A stretch of DNA of 64,000 bases from Polytrichum commune (taxonomy: Eukaryota > Streptophyta > Polytrichopsida > Polytrichales > Polytrichaceae). Below, piece after piece: positions 36,723-48,797 of this stretch (position 1 is its first letter; each line of letters opens with the position of its first letter). The notes under the pieces were generated by a model that worked only from the letters and a program-made list of their open reading frames with translations, was not told where the DNA came from and ran no database searches. The position numbers and the translations under genes are program-made. The DNA lies in assembly GCA_950295325.1 (NCBI GenBank), contig OX485803.1:16180001-16244000 (forward strand). Direction: 5' to 3'.

Positions 36723-36730
36723 GTTTGATT

Positions 36731-39000
36731 CAACACATAATATTGGTTAAGGAGGAGAAATTTATAGTGGCTGATGACGTCTTGGATCCTATGTGGATTT
36801 GCCTTTGGCACTCTAAGTGTTATCCCTTTTAAATTAAACGACTCTCCAAACATACTCACTAACCCATTGTGAATGTCGATCATATGTGTAACACTACGTG
36901 GAGTGCAATATTAGAGAAATTAAGTACTTGGACCTGAGTTTGTTTTAGGGTTTAGTTTTACATTTTGACTTCGGCAAGATGCATGTGCATCCATAACCAA
37001 TCGCTCATCCAATATAGCAAGACTTGCCATAGAAAAATCATCCACGGAAACACATATATCATCCATATGTATGAAGGCTTTCTCTATGAGCTGGTTGGTT
37101 ATGATTGAGAACTGCATCGAGCAGGTGGATGACTTGCCACTCCCATGTCTTGTAGCTCGTTAGCAGCTCTCCTCTCGTTGGTTATATGGTCTATATTAGG
37201 GTGTTCAAACCAATGGTGGGTTTATGTTAGGGCCCAAGTTCTAAGATTGGGCCAAGGTCCAAACCAACATCTTAGTAGGGACCAATATGTGGAGCCCAAG
37301 TGCGGGGCTTGGGTGCTCAAAATAAGAGGATATTGTGCTTGGCTCCGAGTGAACGAAATTTCCGAGGAAAATGGTGTCGTCATGTAAATAATACATTGGT
37401 TTGAGATATTTGAAACTCACACTATTAATTTAAACTTGTTGGGTTCCGCTTTCCATTCTTGGACCAATACGATCGTTAGATTTTGGAAAAAAAATTGGGT
37501 CTCCAATCTCAAGAAATTTGGGTTCTCGCAAATCCATGTTAGTGTTTGGTTACGCAAAAATGGGTCGGCTTCATTTTGGGTTGGACCAATTACACAATTT
37601 TGACATATCAAATGTTAACTACTCATGGTTCAATTTATGGATTTCATCGGTCTTTGTGTCAAACCTGACTCACCCTTAATTTGGGAAACCGAATTGCAAG
37701 GTGGGGTCCATAAAAACACAGTCTAGTCATAATCCACATGTCATATGATGATGAACCCCAAGAAATGGACTAGAGAATGGCCATTGGGTGGACCCAACTG
37801 ACCAGTGGATGGCTGGGAGCTATATCCACGCATTAGGCATCATCATTATTATTTAATTTATTTTTTTTTGTAAGGAAGGAATTATGCACATCATTGAAGG
37901 ATTATGTAAATAATGTGTTGGATCCCATTATTTTATAAGTGAGGTAGTTATCACTTGAATGCGTGGGTCACCCTAAGAAAATGTTGGGTGGAAGGCATAA
38001 AGCTCTTCTTGAAGGAAAATACGAAGAGGAACATGGTAGTTGGAGAGGGTGTTTGTGGAATACATTGGTTGTGAAGAGTCTTTTATTCTCCACCCAAGAA
38101 TCCCAATTGCGTACGAGAGAACTATCCTAAACATGTGATTTAGTGTGGCCTCACTATTCATCATCAACCCGTTTGATTTATCTTGAAGTCATTGTCTGAA
38201 AACCATAGATGATGTCATGCAATGGTGGGCGGAGGCTACCCTGATTAACATGGCATACCAATTTCAGTGCCACACTAGATCAATTTTTTTTCCAGAGTAC
38301 AATGCTTTTGCGTGAAAATCATGCGTTCTCATACCCAACTGTTTGTTCCTGGACCCTTTCGTTCTCACGGTGGACACTCTTTTTTATGTTTACAAATGTA
38401 CCTTATGCCCACGAGATTCCCCACAAACATGAGAGAAGAGCCAATTATGATTTTAAACAATGCACACCTAACCTTGTGGTAATCAATCAACGCAACAACA
38501 ATGATAGGGCCTTCTATCACACCACTTTTTGCAAGATCCAAGCAAAAGGTTAAAAACGTTCACCACCATTGGATGCTTGCATTTGGGGGGGGGGGGGATT
38601 TGGCAATGCCAAGGGACCCATAATCACACAATGGTCCTTCTGTTCCCACTGTGGTCGCTCTTCTTCTACTTGCTTATGTGCCTTACGGACTAGATAACCA
38701 ACGAGAGTCATCAACCTACTCGAGTTGCTTATTGGACATAATGAATAAGCTTTATGAGCATAATATGGGAATTATGGATGGCATCGCGTCTCCATGGATG
38801 AAAAAATGCAACTAGTCATGATTACCCTTATGCTTTTGGATGAGTGGCCCTACAAGATTCCTCAAAAACATCCAACCATGGTTTTACATATGGAGAGTTA
38901 AACCCAGCCTTGAGGGAATTTGATGATGATATAGCAACGACGAAAACAACAACGACGACGACGACGATAGGGCCCTCCACCATATCACTTCGTGGGATCC
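36731..39000. other. Intergenic, no gene recognised
   Basis: AT-rich repeat-derived sequence. A G13 run lies at about 38586-38598 and a GAC trinucleotide microsatellite at about 38950-38966. Blocks near 38150-38280 (CATCAACCC, AACATGGCATACCAATTT, TGCCACACTA) recur near 29650, 52490 and 53305, a further old repeat family. No domains were found in frames at 37145-37387 or 38302-38553. Confidence 0.45.
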
Positions 39001-39189
39001 GAGTCAGAGAGTAACCACGCGTTCACCGCCGTTGGATGCTCGCAGGGGGGGTGTGGCAGCCGTGCGATGGGCGGGCAGGCCGGGGTCGTGGGCGGGGGGA
39101 AGATTTGGCGCGGGCAAGGGGCTCGAGGTGACGGGCAGGCGGAAAACTGAAGGCGGGCAGGCAGGGGGGTCGTCTCTGTGCCTTGCGGA

Positions 39190-39209
39190 GGGGAGGGGAG
39201 GGGAGGGGA
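39190..39209 (+). promoter_or_regulatory. Potential G-quadruplex (GGGGA)4
   Basis: Four G4 tracts separated by single A (39190-39193, 39195-39198, 39200-39203, 39205-39208) form a textbook intramolecular quadruplex motif, about 525 bp upstream of the PP2A-B55 start codon on the coding strand. A regulatory effect is inference. Confidence 0.6.
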
Positions 39210-39319
39210 GAGGAGAGGGCAGAAGAGAGAGAAGCAGGACTCGCAGCTGGCCATAGCCAAGGGCGCCCAAGCTTCGCGAGAGCACCATAGCCAGCTCCAA
39301 CCTACCACGGAGACGCACA

Positions 39320-39499
39320 ATGAGCGCCCGTGGAGGTCGCGCCAGGAAGGCTAGGGAAACTCATGTACAGATCTCGCTTACGGCAACGAAAACGGTGCAG
39401 AGACGCAGCCAAGAGGAGGGGCTGCTGAGGAAGAGCATCGTGACGAAAGTGGCAGCAGCGGAATTTGGAGCTCAGGATGCGGGTGAAGGGAGAACGTAA
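39320..39499 (+). other. Candidate upstream ORF, 59 codons, in PP2A-B55 5' region
   Basis: An ATG at 39320 opens a 59-codon frame ending in TAA at 39497-39499, giving a basic Arg/Lys-rich peptide beginning MSARGGRARKARE. A second 9-codon uORF follows (ATG about 39514) and two minimal ones after that. If transcription starts before 39320, these would reduce ribosome access to the main start. The transcript start is unknown, so this is a candidate only. Confidence 0.3.
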
Positions 39500-39733
39500 G
39501 AGGAAGAGAGGATATGCTGCGAACATCATCAGGGTCGGGATAACGGTGGTGATGGTGTAGATCAGAGAATTCGAGGGAACGTTGCGGTAGGGTGCGTGGC
39601 GGTCGCGCAATGTGGAGGTAGCGGGAAGAAGAAGAGGCAGAGGACGAGGAAGAGGAAGAGGAGCAAGAGTAGGAGCTAGGGTGAAGAGGCAGCTAGGGTT
39701 TGGATTTTTATTAGGGCCCAGGGAAGGGAAGGG

Positions 39734-42700
39734 ATGATCGCAGGGGGGGGCGCAAGCGGGGCGCCCGCACCCGGGGTGCCAGGCCAACCATTGCCACCGC
39801 TGGAGTGGAAATTCTCGCAAGTTTTTGGAGAGCGTGCCGTCGGAGAAGAAGTCCAGGAAGGTACTCCACTCACATTTGCCGTTTCCCCTTGTTGATGATC
39901 AACGCAGATTTGATCGTCATTCCCCTCGGGCCGTGACTCACACCGCGGTGGACACCTCAGAGACCGCAACCTGTGTGATGAATACTAACGGGGACGCCTT
40001 TTGTGTAGAGGTTAACTTGCAGTCTTGTGAGCAAACATCATCTCTCCCTTTTGTCGGAGGAGGATGGCTCATCGATCCTCTCTATTGAGGGGACAGTGAG
40101 TTAGGGTATAGCTGATGATTGTGAACTAGTTAGGGCCAGCAAGTAAGTGGCAGTGTACTGGAACAGGGCACTCGGCCTTGAATTTTTGATGCTTCACTAT
40201 GTGATCGGGGTTCGGAAACTAAACTCAACTTGAAGTAGTGATCAAGTTGCCTCCTTTCCCTAACATTCAAATGAATGCTTACATCTGCTAGAGTAATCGT
40301 TTCTGCTCATGGTATCATCAGCGTCGTTTTGAACTCGTGAAGAGGGAAGATGATACCCGTCTCGTGCAATGTGTCCATTTTTCCATCCAAATCTGCGGAT
40401 CCTTTTCACAGGCTTTGAGTGGAGCATACACTCGCTAACACTTGGGTCATTTCGAAGTATGTTTCGATGATTGAAGTGTAGGCTGTTGAGGCGATGACGG
40501 CTTCAAGGCTATGTAAATTGTCTTTCTGTATAAGGGAACGCTTGTCCAGGTCTATCGTTGGAGTGCTACTCCAGAACTACAGATTTACGTGCAGTTTAGT
40601 TTTTTCTGGTGTTTCTTACGCTAGAAGTAGCGCTGGAAGCTCAAACACAAGCCTGAATCTTGGATTTTCAACAGAAGAATGAAGAATGTCTTTTCAAGAG
40701 ATAGGGGTATAAGTCAGAAGAAGTCCAAATTTCTGTCTATAGGGCACCTTGACTTCTTTCAGTCTTCAGGGGATGGTGGGAAACACTGTCTCTGTAGCAA
40801 CAGGAATTGGAGATTTTGATTCTTGACATGGTTTGTCAAATACTAGAATGGTCAATTTCCCCATACACACTGTCTGCTGGATGTTGGCGTGATGTAAGTA
40901 CTTGCATCGTGCATTTGGTATCTGAAAATGCAATTTAGTTAATTCTTAGGAGGTTTTTTAGTCTCGTCAGTTAAGGTCGTTGCTTTCTTTAGTCTAGTAC
41001 ATTAGCGTGGTTATCCTTGTTGGCGCTTTACTGTACTTAGGGTCACAGTAGCGTCTTGGTAAAATAGAGCCTGCATAAATTTGCCAAGCTGTAAGTTCCA
41101 AGTGCTGCCAGCTCTAAACGACTATTTTCTTGCACATTTGATCTTGTGTAGATGAAGATGATACGTGTGAGGCAAAATCTTCCAGAAAGCTTTCACAGGG
41201 AATTCTGGTGTAGGACAAGGATGGTTATTCTAATGATCGGAATGATACAGCATCTTGAATATCAGATGTTTCTATTGTCGTAATTATCTTGAAGTGTCAC
41301 ATTAGGTTAATTTTCAGGAATTGAGTTTGGTGATTATTGCAAATTGGTCCTAGTTCTTCTGGTTGTGATTCAAATCTTGCAATCCCATCTAGATTTTGCT
41401 TAGGCCTAAGAAACATCAGAACTTTTAGGTATTTTAAAATAGATTCCCCACATTGTCACAGTTTTGGAGCTTTGCATGGAGTTTCTGTGGTAGGTTATGT
41501 GCTGTATGCATGCAAATTGTTTCGTGGGAGCCAATCAAGTATTGGTTCCTGAGGACCTTTGGCCTGTAATTATTGACTCCTGTAATTGGGTGTAAATTTT
41601 GCAGTTGACATCATCTCAGCTATTGAATTTGACAAGACTGGAGAGCATTTGGCAACTGGGGACCGTGGTGGGCGTGTTGTGTTGTTCGAGAGAACTGATG
41701 GCAGAGATGTAAGATTGGGGTAACTCTGCACAATTAATGGGGTTTTCTGTCAAGTTGAATGATTTACATTATTGTTGTCAAAGTTTTGTAAGACATTCTG
41801 TGAAGTAGTTGTGTGTGAGGGTGTATGTTGTGACCGAGGAAATTCTCTTGAACCAAATATGTGTACTTCTTCACTCAGTTTTGTCTTTCACCCTTAGGTG
41901 GTGAACATGTCCAAGGTTTGACAGCTAGTTGCTGTTGTAGAATGCATGAGAAACATACTGCAGTCCTAAAAAGATTGTGTTCGTGCTTCAACTTGAGGAA
42001 GTTAGAGAAGTGGAGCAGTTATTTCTGTCTAGATTAGCTGAGACCAGAAGAGTTAGAACCGTGTTCCCTTGTGTGCTGTTGTGTTTTCCCTTGTGAGTGG
42101 GTTTCATGTCCTGGACATTGATACTCCAAGTGGGTTTATGCTTGAGCAGCCACGAGCTCGAAGAGAATTGGAGAGAGCGGATTATCCAGTTCCTAGGCAT
42201 CCAGAGTATCGATACGCAACTGAATTCCAGAGTCATGAACCTGAGGTGCGATGTCTTGCCTGATTTGTCTGCACAGAATGTAGATGTTTTTCTTTGGATG
42301 GGTAGAATGTGTGACATGTAATTGTAGTGACAAGGGTTAGTGGATAAGAATTGCATTGTGGTGCCTAATTATGTTACCATTTTGGCAGTTTGATTACTTG
42401 AAAAGTTTGGAGATAGAAGAGAAGATCAATAAAATCAGGTGGTGCCAGACTGCCAATGGTGCCCGATTGCTGCTTTCCACAAATGACAAAACCATAAAAT
42501 TGTGGAAGGTACTTTCTTTTAAAGATCAAGGATGTCCTTTTCTTTGTTTCCAGTTATCCAATTATTGTTCTACATTTGCATATGAAGTGAAAGGGAATTT
42601 CTCCCAACTAGAAAAATATGATTGGTTATGCATTGCTTGCTCTATTCAGTATATTTAGATTACATGGAGTTTGGAAGATTCAACTGAGGTCATAGCACAT

Positions 42701-45700
42701 CTGTTTTGGGATGCAGGTTTCAGAGAAGAAACTGAAAAATGTTTCAAACTTGAACTTAGATCCCACACAACGTGTGGGTAATGGAAGTTCAATGGGTTCT
42801 AGCCCAGTGCTTAGCCCTAAAGGGTTTTCACCCAGATCAATGAATGGAGGTGCTGTGCGGAGGCCTCTAACCACAGTCAGCCCTGATTTTGTGTTTCCAC
42901 CTGGTGGAATCCCCTCTCTACGGTTGCCCACGGTATTTCAACTTTGCTTATCGCTATCTCCACCTTTTGGCTACCTTGAAATAATTGAATTTGTCTTGTT
43001 TTGGATTTCTATGCATTTCCAATACATTCCGGTGACTTTAGCTGAAGTTTAAGTGTTGTAAAAGTGTGTCAATATTGGATTGTTTGTGTAGTCTGACTTT
43101 GTTGGCATTAATTTTTTTGTCATAGAATAGCACCAAGTGTCTCCATTTTGGATTTCCACTCACAGGTAACAGGTCTTGTCATATGTGAAGGTAGAGATGA
43201 GAGATTCTGTTTTGATGATCTTTTTATTGCCAATGGTTTCAGGTTTGGAGCACTGAGACTGCACTTATGGCGAGATGTAGGAGAGTTTATGCTAATGCCC
43301 ACGCCTACCACATTAACTCCATCTCCAACAACAGGTGACATGCAAACTGAATTCTATTTGTCTGCTATACAATATTTCAATATATTATCCTCCTTTAGAT
43401 CCTGTATTACCAGGATTTATTATTAAATAATCAATGAATGGTAAATTTAAGACACATGGCCATGATGTTTCAGTATATTAGTAAAGAATTGTACTATTCA
43501 ATGGTCGATGCAAATCCTGTCAAGTTGTCAATGTGAATTTGCAAGTGGTTTGCATTCTTGTCAGTGTTCTTTCATCATGAGCTTTTTACAAGGATATACA
43601 GCTTATGTTAGTCAATATGCAGTATTTAACAAGACATTGTGCATAAATGCAGTGATTGTGAGACATACATCTCTGCAGATGATTTGAGAATAAATCTGTG
43701 GAACCTGGAAATCAGTGATCAAAGTTTTAACATTGTTGACATCAAGCCTGTCAACATGGAGGACCTTACAGGTATCCTTTGAGCTTGTGGTCATAAATCT
43801 GGTAGAAATTCTTGGACTGATAATCTGCAATCTCCTTTGTACTGTCATCCTGGGGTCTTGTTGAAGAATATTCACAGAACACTACAAGTTTTATGAAGGT
43901 ATTTGTTACCATATGACTCAATAAGCACTGTCATGAAATAGTTCTTCTAAAACCTATCTTGCTACTACCGATTATAGGCAAATCACTGTATTCATGAAGC
44001 TATATTTGTAAAGAAGCTTTTATGTACTTTTGATTAGCATAAGAACAAAGAATTACTTTTACGCTGCTGATGCTCTGGGGAGCTTCTAATGTTGTGGTTT
44101 TTGGAGAGCAGAAGTCATCACATCAGCTGAATTTCACCCTGCACACTGCAACATGTTAGCATACAGCAGCAGCAAGGGCTCTATTCGTCTTATTGATATG
44201 CGGCAGTCAGCCCTCTGTGACCGGCACTCTAAGCTGTACAGTTCCACCCTTCTATTGGATTGTTGTGAGGTTGAAAGTAAAGTGCAATAATTGGGTAAAT
44301 CACAACTAAGACATAAAAAAAAGTGGCTGTGGTGATGCTGCTATGTAACCTGTGTCCAAGTTTCTATGTACCTTTCTGTTTTTGGTGCTAGACTTTGTTG
44401 TCACATCTCTCCTTTTTTTTTGTTGATCATGTAGAGGTCTCTGATAAAGGTTGTTGGTTGGAACTGATGATATGTGATTATTGGGTGCCAGATTTGAGGA
44501 GCAAGAGCCAGCAGGGACAAGGTCGTTTTTTACAGAGATAATAGCTTCCATCTCTGATATTAAGTTTGCAAGAGGCGGTCGTTACATACTTAGCCGAGAT
44601 TATATGACTCTCAAGGTTAGTGGAGCAAACTTATTGTTTCTATTCAATCTCTTACCTTAATTCCATGAGACACTTCATTCACTGGGTAGTCAAAGAGATG
44701 GCGACATGTTTTTTTCTTCTGGTGAAGGCAGGAGGTTTTTCCATCCTTGGTCTTCACTACTACTCTTCCTGTTTCCTCTTTCTCATATCTTTGTGACTGT
44801 GGTCTTGGGTGACAGTTGTGGGATGTGAACATGGAAGCTTCCCCTGTTGCCACTTTCAAGGTTCATGAGTATTTGCGGCCCAAGGTACGCATTTCTATAA
44901 TGCCTTTTTCTTATTCTATCTTATTTCTCCCAAAATTTGTCAAAGGGATTGTACTTTGAACCCACACTCTATGACCTACATAGCACATAAGCTATCATAT
45001 CTGTAAATAGAGTGAGCAGTTGGAAGTTGTTGGTAGCTCGTATAGGTACTATATTTGTAACTTAACAATTGACCGTGCTGATAATCACCTACAAGAGATT
45101 TGAAACATATTTTTGAAAACATGCAACTTGAGGTTGTTGTCTTTAAACATAGTGATTGCTGCCTCTCTATTCTATAGAATTCCTGTAAATAGGAACTTGG
45201 GTCAGATTGGCCTCTGGTGTCTTAACAGTCTATACTTTTGGTTGACAGCTTTGTGATCTGTACGAGAATGATTCAATCTTTGACAAGTTTGAGTGCTGCC
45301 TCAGTGGAGATGGTCAGCGTGTCGCTACTGGTTCTTACAGGTACTGCTTGTTCTTAATTACCACATACTGAAGAAGCTGAACTGTGTTGGTGCATTTGTC
45401 TTGTTGACATAAGTTGTGGCCTAAGTTGCAGCTGTTCACATCTTTTCATGATACACATCGCTTTTCTAGCAGAGAAATCTGGCTATCTACACTGAACGCA
45501 CATGCTAGTATAATGTGTATCACTTATACACTTGCGGTTAAATAAAAAAGTTGTGATGTTTACAGTGTTCATCTGAAAGGTATGCTTTTATTGGAAGAAA
45601 TGAAAACTTAAATTGAGGCCATTAATTTCATGTGCAGCAATTTGTTTCGAGTATTTGGAGCTTCTCCTGGTAGTGAGGAGGCATCCACCCTGGAAGCCAG

Positions 45701-46464
45701 CAAAAGTCCAAACAGGTACTGCCTTCCATCAACTTGATGGGTGATTGTATCATTCTGCTAGTTATGGCATGTTGTCTATTTATAGCTGAATGTCATCATT
45801 CAGTATTCTGCTGTCCTAGACAATCTTTCATGAAGTGTGAAGGGATGTGGCTTCTTATGATAACTATGGATTGTCAGATCCTAACATTAGGATTCATGTG
45901 ACCTGGGTTTTCTCTTTTGCTAGACGGCTAGTTACGCCTCCATCAAAACCTGGGAGCAGACTTGCCAATCTTGCTCGAGGTGGTCGGAACAGTCGGCGAG
46001 GTTAGGCTGCAACTTCTTTGTTCTATTTTATTGCATGTCTAGTTGAGTTCAGTGTGTTGCAGACCTTGTTTTTACAAGTCTTACCATACTACTAGTGCTC
46101 TCAGTTTCTTGGAATATGCAAAATACCATTGTAGTATCCTTTTTTCATGTCACTGTAGCACTCTTGTGGTGCGCTTCAAATGCATTTTTATGTGGTGTGG
46201 TGTTAGACCTTGCATTGAAAGCTTTCATATTTATATATGACATGCTTCAAGAGAGTGAAGGTTGAAATGTTGTGTCCACTGGCTCACTTATTGATGGGAA
46301 CTTGTCCTCATGCAGTGTCAGGAGGAGATGGTAGTCCGGGACCATCAGAATTGAATGGAGGGGCGTATGATTTTACTTCAAAGCTGCTACATCTTGCATG
46401 GCATCCGCAAGCAAATGTGATTGCCTGTGCTGCCTCCAACAGCTTGTACATGTACTACGCCTAG
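39734..46464 (+). CDS. B55: Protein phosphatase 2A 55-kDa regulatory subunit B (B55/PR55), complete, 14 exons
   Basis: Exons: 39734-39860, 41605-41708, 42150-42245, 42389-42508, 42717-42932, 43243-43334, 43653-43771, 44112-44235, 44492-44615, 44816-44884, 45249-45340, 45638-45715, 45924-46000, 46316-46464. Introns are GT-AG and phases join into 528 codons, somewhat longer than the usual roughly 500-515 of plants. Both B55 signatures are present: [15 protein letters not shown] (residues 109-123, across exons 3/4) and [15 protein letters not shown] (239-253, across exons 6/7). WD40 blades run from [20 protein letters not shown] to [19 protein letters not shown], ending YMYYA. B55 directs the PP2A core to substrates, including CDK sites reversed at mitotic exit. 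Species-specific loops: Ser/Pro-rich 173-191 and 437-490. The third exon's acceptor (42149) is the least certain junction. Confidence 0.97.
39861..41604 (+). other. Long first intron of PP2A-B55
   Basis: This intron is 1,744 bp; the other introns of this gene are 143-441 bp. It begins GTACTCC and ends TTTTGCAG. Long first introns often carry enhancers in plants. No nested gene or transposon was recognised; frames at 39825-40088 and 41337-41552 are without features. Confidence 0.8.
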
Positions 46465-48144
46465 GACTGACATCTTCAGATAAAAAGCTCATTTTCTTCT
46501 ACCCCATATTTGATGCTCTCCACCATTAGTGAGGTATTCCCCCTTTGACCTCTCCCTTCTGTAGATGCAGGGGGAGAGACAGAGAGGAGGTTGTTATCTA
46601 CGCCGGCAATGTGTGGTGACCACATTTGCATATTATATAAACTGGTCTGTGTAGGTTGTCATGTCAGGTTCAGACCTTATTTAGGTGAAGTTGAGTTAGT
46701 GGGACTGTCTGGGGAGAAGGCAGAAATCATTTTGGGAGCATTATTTTTCTATTAGAGTTCTGCTAGTAATTATTCTTCCGAATGCCTTACCTTTAATTTC
46801 TGTTGAGGCATGCATTATACGGCTACAAAATGCCATCATTTTGCTTCTCAGAGAAGTTTGCACTCGCCGTCAAGGGACGCGTCTCGTAGTGCCCACCTTG
46901 GATGAGATTTTTCATCTTGGAGGAAAGAGGCTCTAGCACTATTGTTCTATTATCTCGCCCCTCCATTGGAGTCGAGACCTGCTCATTTGAGCAGATGAGG
47001 GCCTAATTTGATTCTTGTTCTTTCTTTTTCTCTCATTTTCATTTCACTGCTGTATGCCATGTCATGAGTCAACACCACAGAACATGGTTTGTCTCTCTCA
47101 GATCTGTGAATCTCAATGTCACGTTGAGTCACATAGCGTTGTCTCCTCACATCTGTCGTGTTCTAACTCTATTGTATCCGGTACAGATGGTAACACCCAT
47201 GTTAATCTGTTTCCACACTAGATCTAAGTCTACTTATAAGTCCTAAATCCATGGAAATTTTAGATCTGGATAGTTTTGCAAACGTGGATGTTTTTTCATA
47301 ATCTTATGGGAGGACCACAAAGTTGAATGGATAATCTGAACACTGCCATTGCATTTGTAAATTTCATAAGATTACTCTATCGTACTTGGTAACTAAGCTG
47401 GCAGTGGCAACTCCGTTTCCAGCAGCAGGAAAGATTAGCTCAACCTTGGGCCAGAACCTAATAAGCATAAGATAGATTCTAGAATTTTTTGTGATCCAAT
47501 CCTACCCATGCATTTGCACAGACCATTGCTATGATCTCAACAGTCACAACTGTTGAGAGCATCACCGGTTACCTAGAATCCGCAGGCAACCATTGCAGCC
47601 ACAAATCATCTTTATTGATCCTTTTGGACCTGGAACTAGCCAACTTGATCTCATAGATACTTCCCCTTGCAGACATTTGTTGCACATTGCTGGTGGTTGA
47701 CATCCTACCTCTAAAACCTGATACAGAAAACGTTCAAGCTGTCTCTGATATCTGCTTCATTGAGGTTCCATTCTTTCTGGGTCAACTTAGACATACACCC
47801 TTTTTTGACAATAGCCTTTACGAAGTCCGGTATCCATGTTTGGATTTTCAGATCAGACCTCAGTGCAATTAATTACCTTGAAACAACCCTAAAGTAGGTG
47901 TTTCAATAGGTTTGGCGCCAAATTCACTTGTCTACTTTACATTAGACTCTGAGCATGAGCATGTGTTGGTATAAGGTTGCAACCAAGAAATTAATGCACA
48001 GATGTATCCTGGAGTAGTGTGAAGTACAAGGAGGTTTTTAGAGTGTTCACACAATCGAACATTGGCCTGCTGGTGTGATTTCAGAGCATGTCAACAGCAA
48101 TTTGGGCATTGATAAGAGTATTCAACAGGATGAGGGTTATTAGG
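46465..48144. other. PP2A-B55 3' UTR and spacer to the small phosphatase
   Basis: AT-rich sequence follows the TAG at 46462-46464. Polyadenylation probably lies in the first several hundred bases, but no clear signal stands out. No further gene was recognised; the frames near 47015-47246 lack domains. Confidence 0.45.
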
Positions 48145-48440
48145 ACGGAAAGGGTTATTATTACTGGGCAGAAAGAAATACTAGATTTCTACATATCGGA
48201 GGAACAGCAGGATGATAAGACCTACAAAGCACGATGATGGTGGCCTCTTCCTAGTTGTGGGTCGACTGCACAATGCAATTGGCAACAAGAAACGATTTAG
48301 AGGGTGCCCAGTGCCCATGATCACATTGTTGTAATTGTCAACAGAATCGAGGTTGTCAAGGTGATCTGGGAAACTTCCGGTTGCGCAGGTTGTCAATATA
48401 GGTGCCGATGGAGATGGTATATGCCTGGTTAAGCTTAATT
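48145..48440 (-). pseudogene. Decayed partial copy of the small-phosphatase 3' end
   Basis: On the minus strand, 48340-48430 encodes LDNLDSVDNYNNV, matching LLDYLDSIDSYENV of the intact gene at 48798-49364. Homology continues into the 3' flank: AGATTTCTACAT near 48183 matches AGATTTTTACAT near 48656, and AGGGTTATTAT near 48150 matches near 48596. It covers only about the last 30-40 codons and the downstream region, contains gaps and substitutions, and lies about 500 bp downstream of the intact gene. It is a tandem partial duplication, now non-coding. Confidence 0.75.
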
Positions 48441-48797
48441 CATCCAATCCTGCAATGTGGAAGAAGTGAATTGCATTCTGATTCGTATGTTTGACAAACG
48501 GGTAAATATGCACTCACATGCTGGCCTCCCTACTCCACATGGAAATGTTTGGCCTACAAAACGTCAATAGATTCCGTGCAAATCATCATTGACATAGGGT
48601 TATTATAAAATGTAAAATTTCGTTGCTGGAACTAGAAAGATGGGTATGGGTAGATTAGATTTTTACATCTCAAAGATTGAAAGAAAGGAATCACCATAGC
48701 AACACCTACTTACCTACTTGTGGTGCGACAACAACCCAATGTAATTGGCAACAAAAAAGAGTTCGGAGAGTGCAGCGGCAATGCATGCCACGGATAG

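Larger units (their letters stand above)
39001..39733 (+). promoter_or_regulatory. GC-rich promoter/5' UTR region of PP2A-B55
   Basis: Base composition changes sharply here from AT-rich to GC- and CpG-rich, then to purine-rich GAGGAAG repeats up to the start codon, as is usual for a 5' UTR of a constitutively expressed gene. It includes a perfect (GGGGA)4 tract at 39190-39209 and several upstream ATGs. Long minus-strand frames here (39302-39820, 38985-39320) are compositional shadows. Confidence 0.6.

Noticed and set aside
39302-39820. 172-codon minus-strand open frame
   Set aside because: It is the antisense of the purine-rich 5' region and first exon of PP2A-B55; low stop density comes from GC-rich composition.
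9770-46464. Functional cluster of APC7 and PP2A-B55
   Set aside because: They are about 25 kb apart with transposon-filled DNA between and separate upstream regions; proximity is likely chance.
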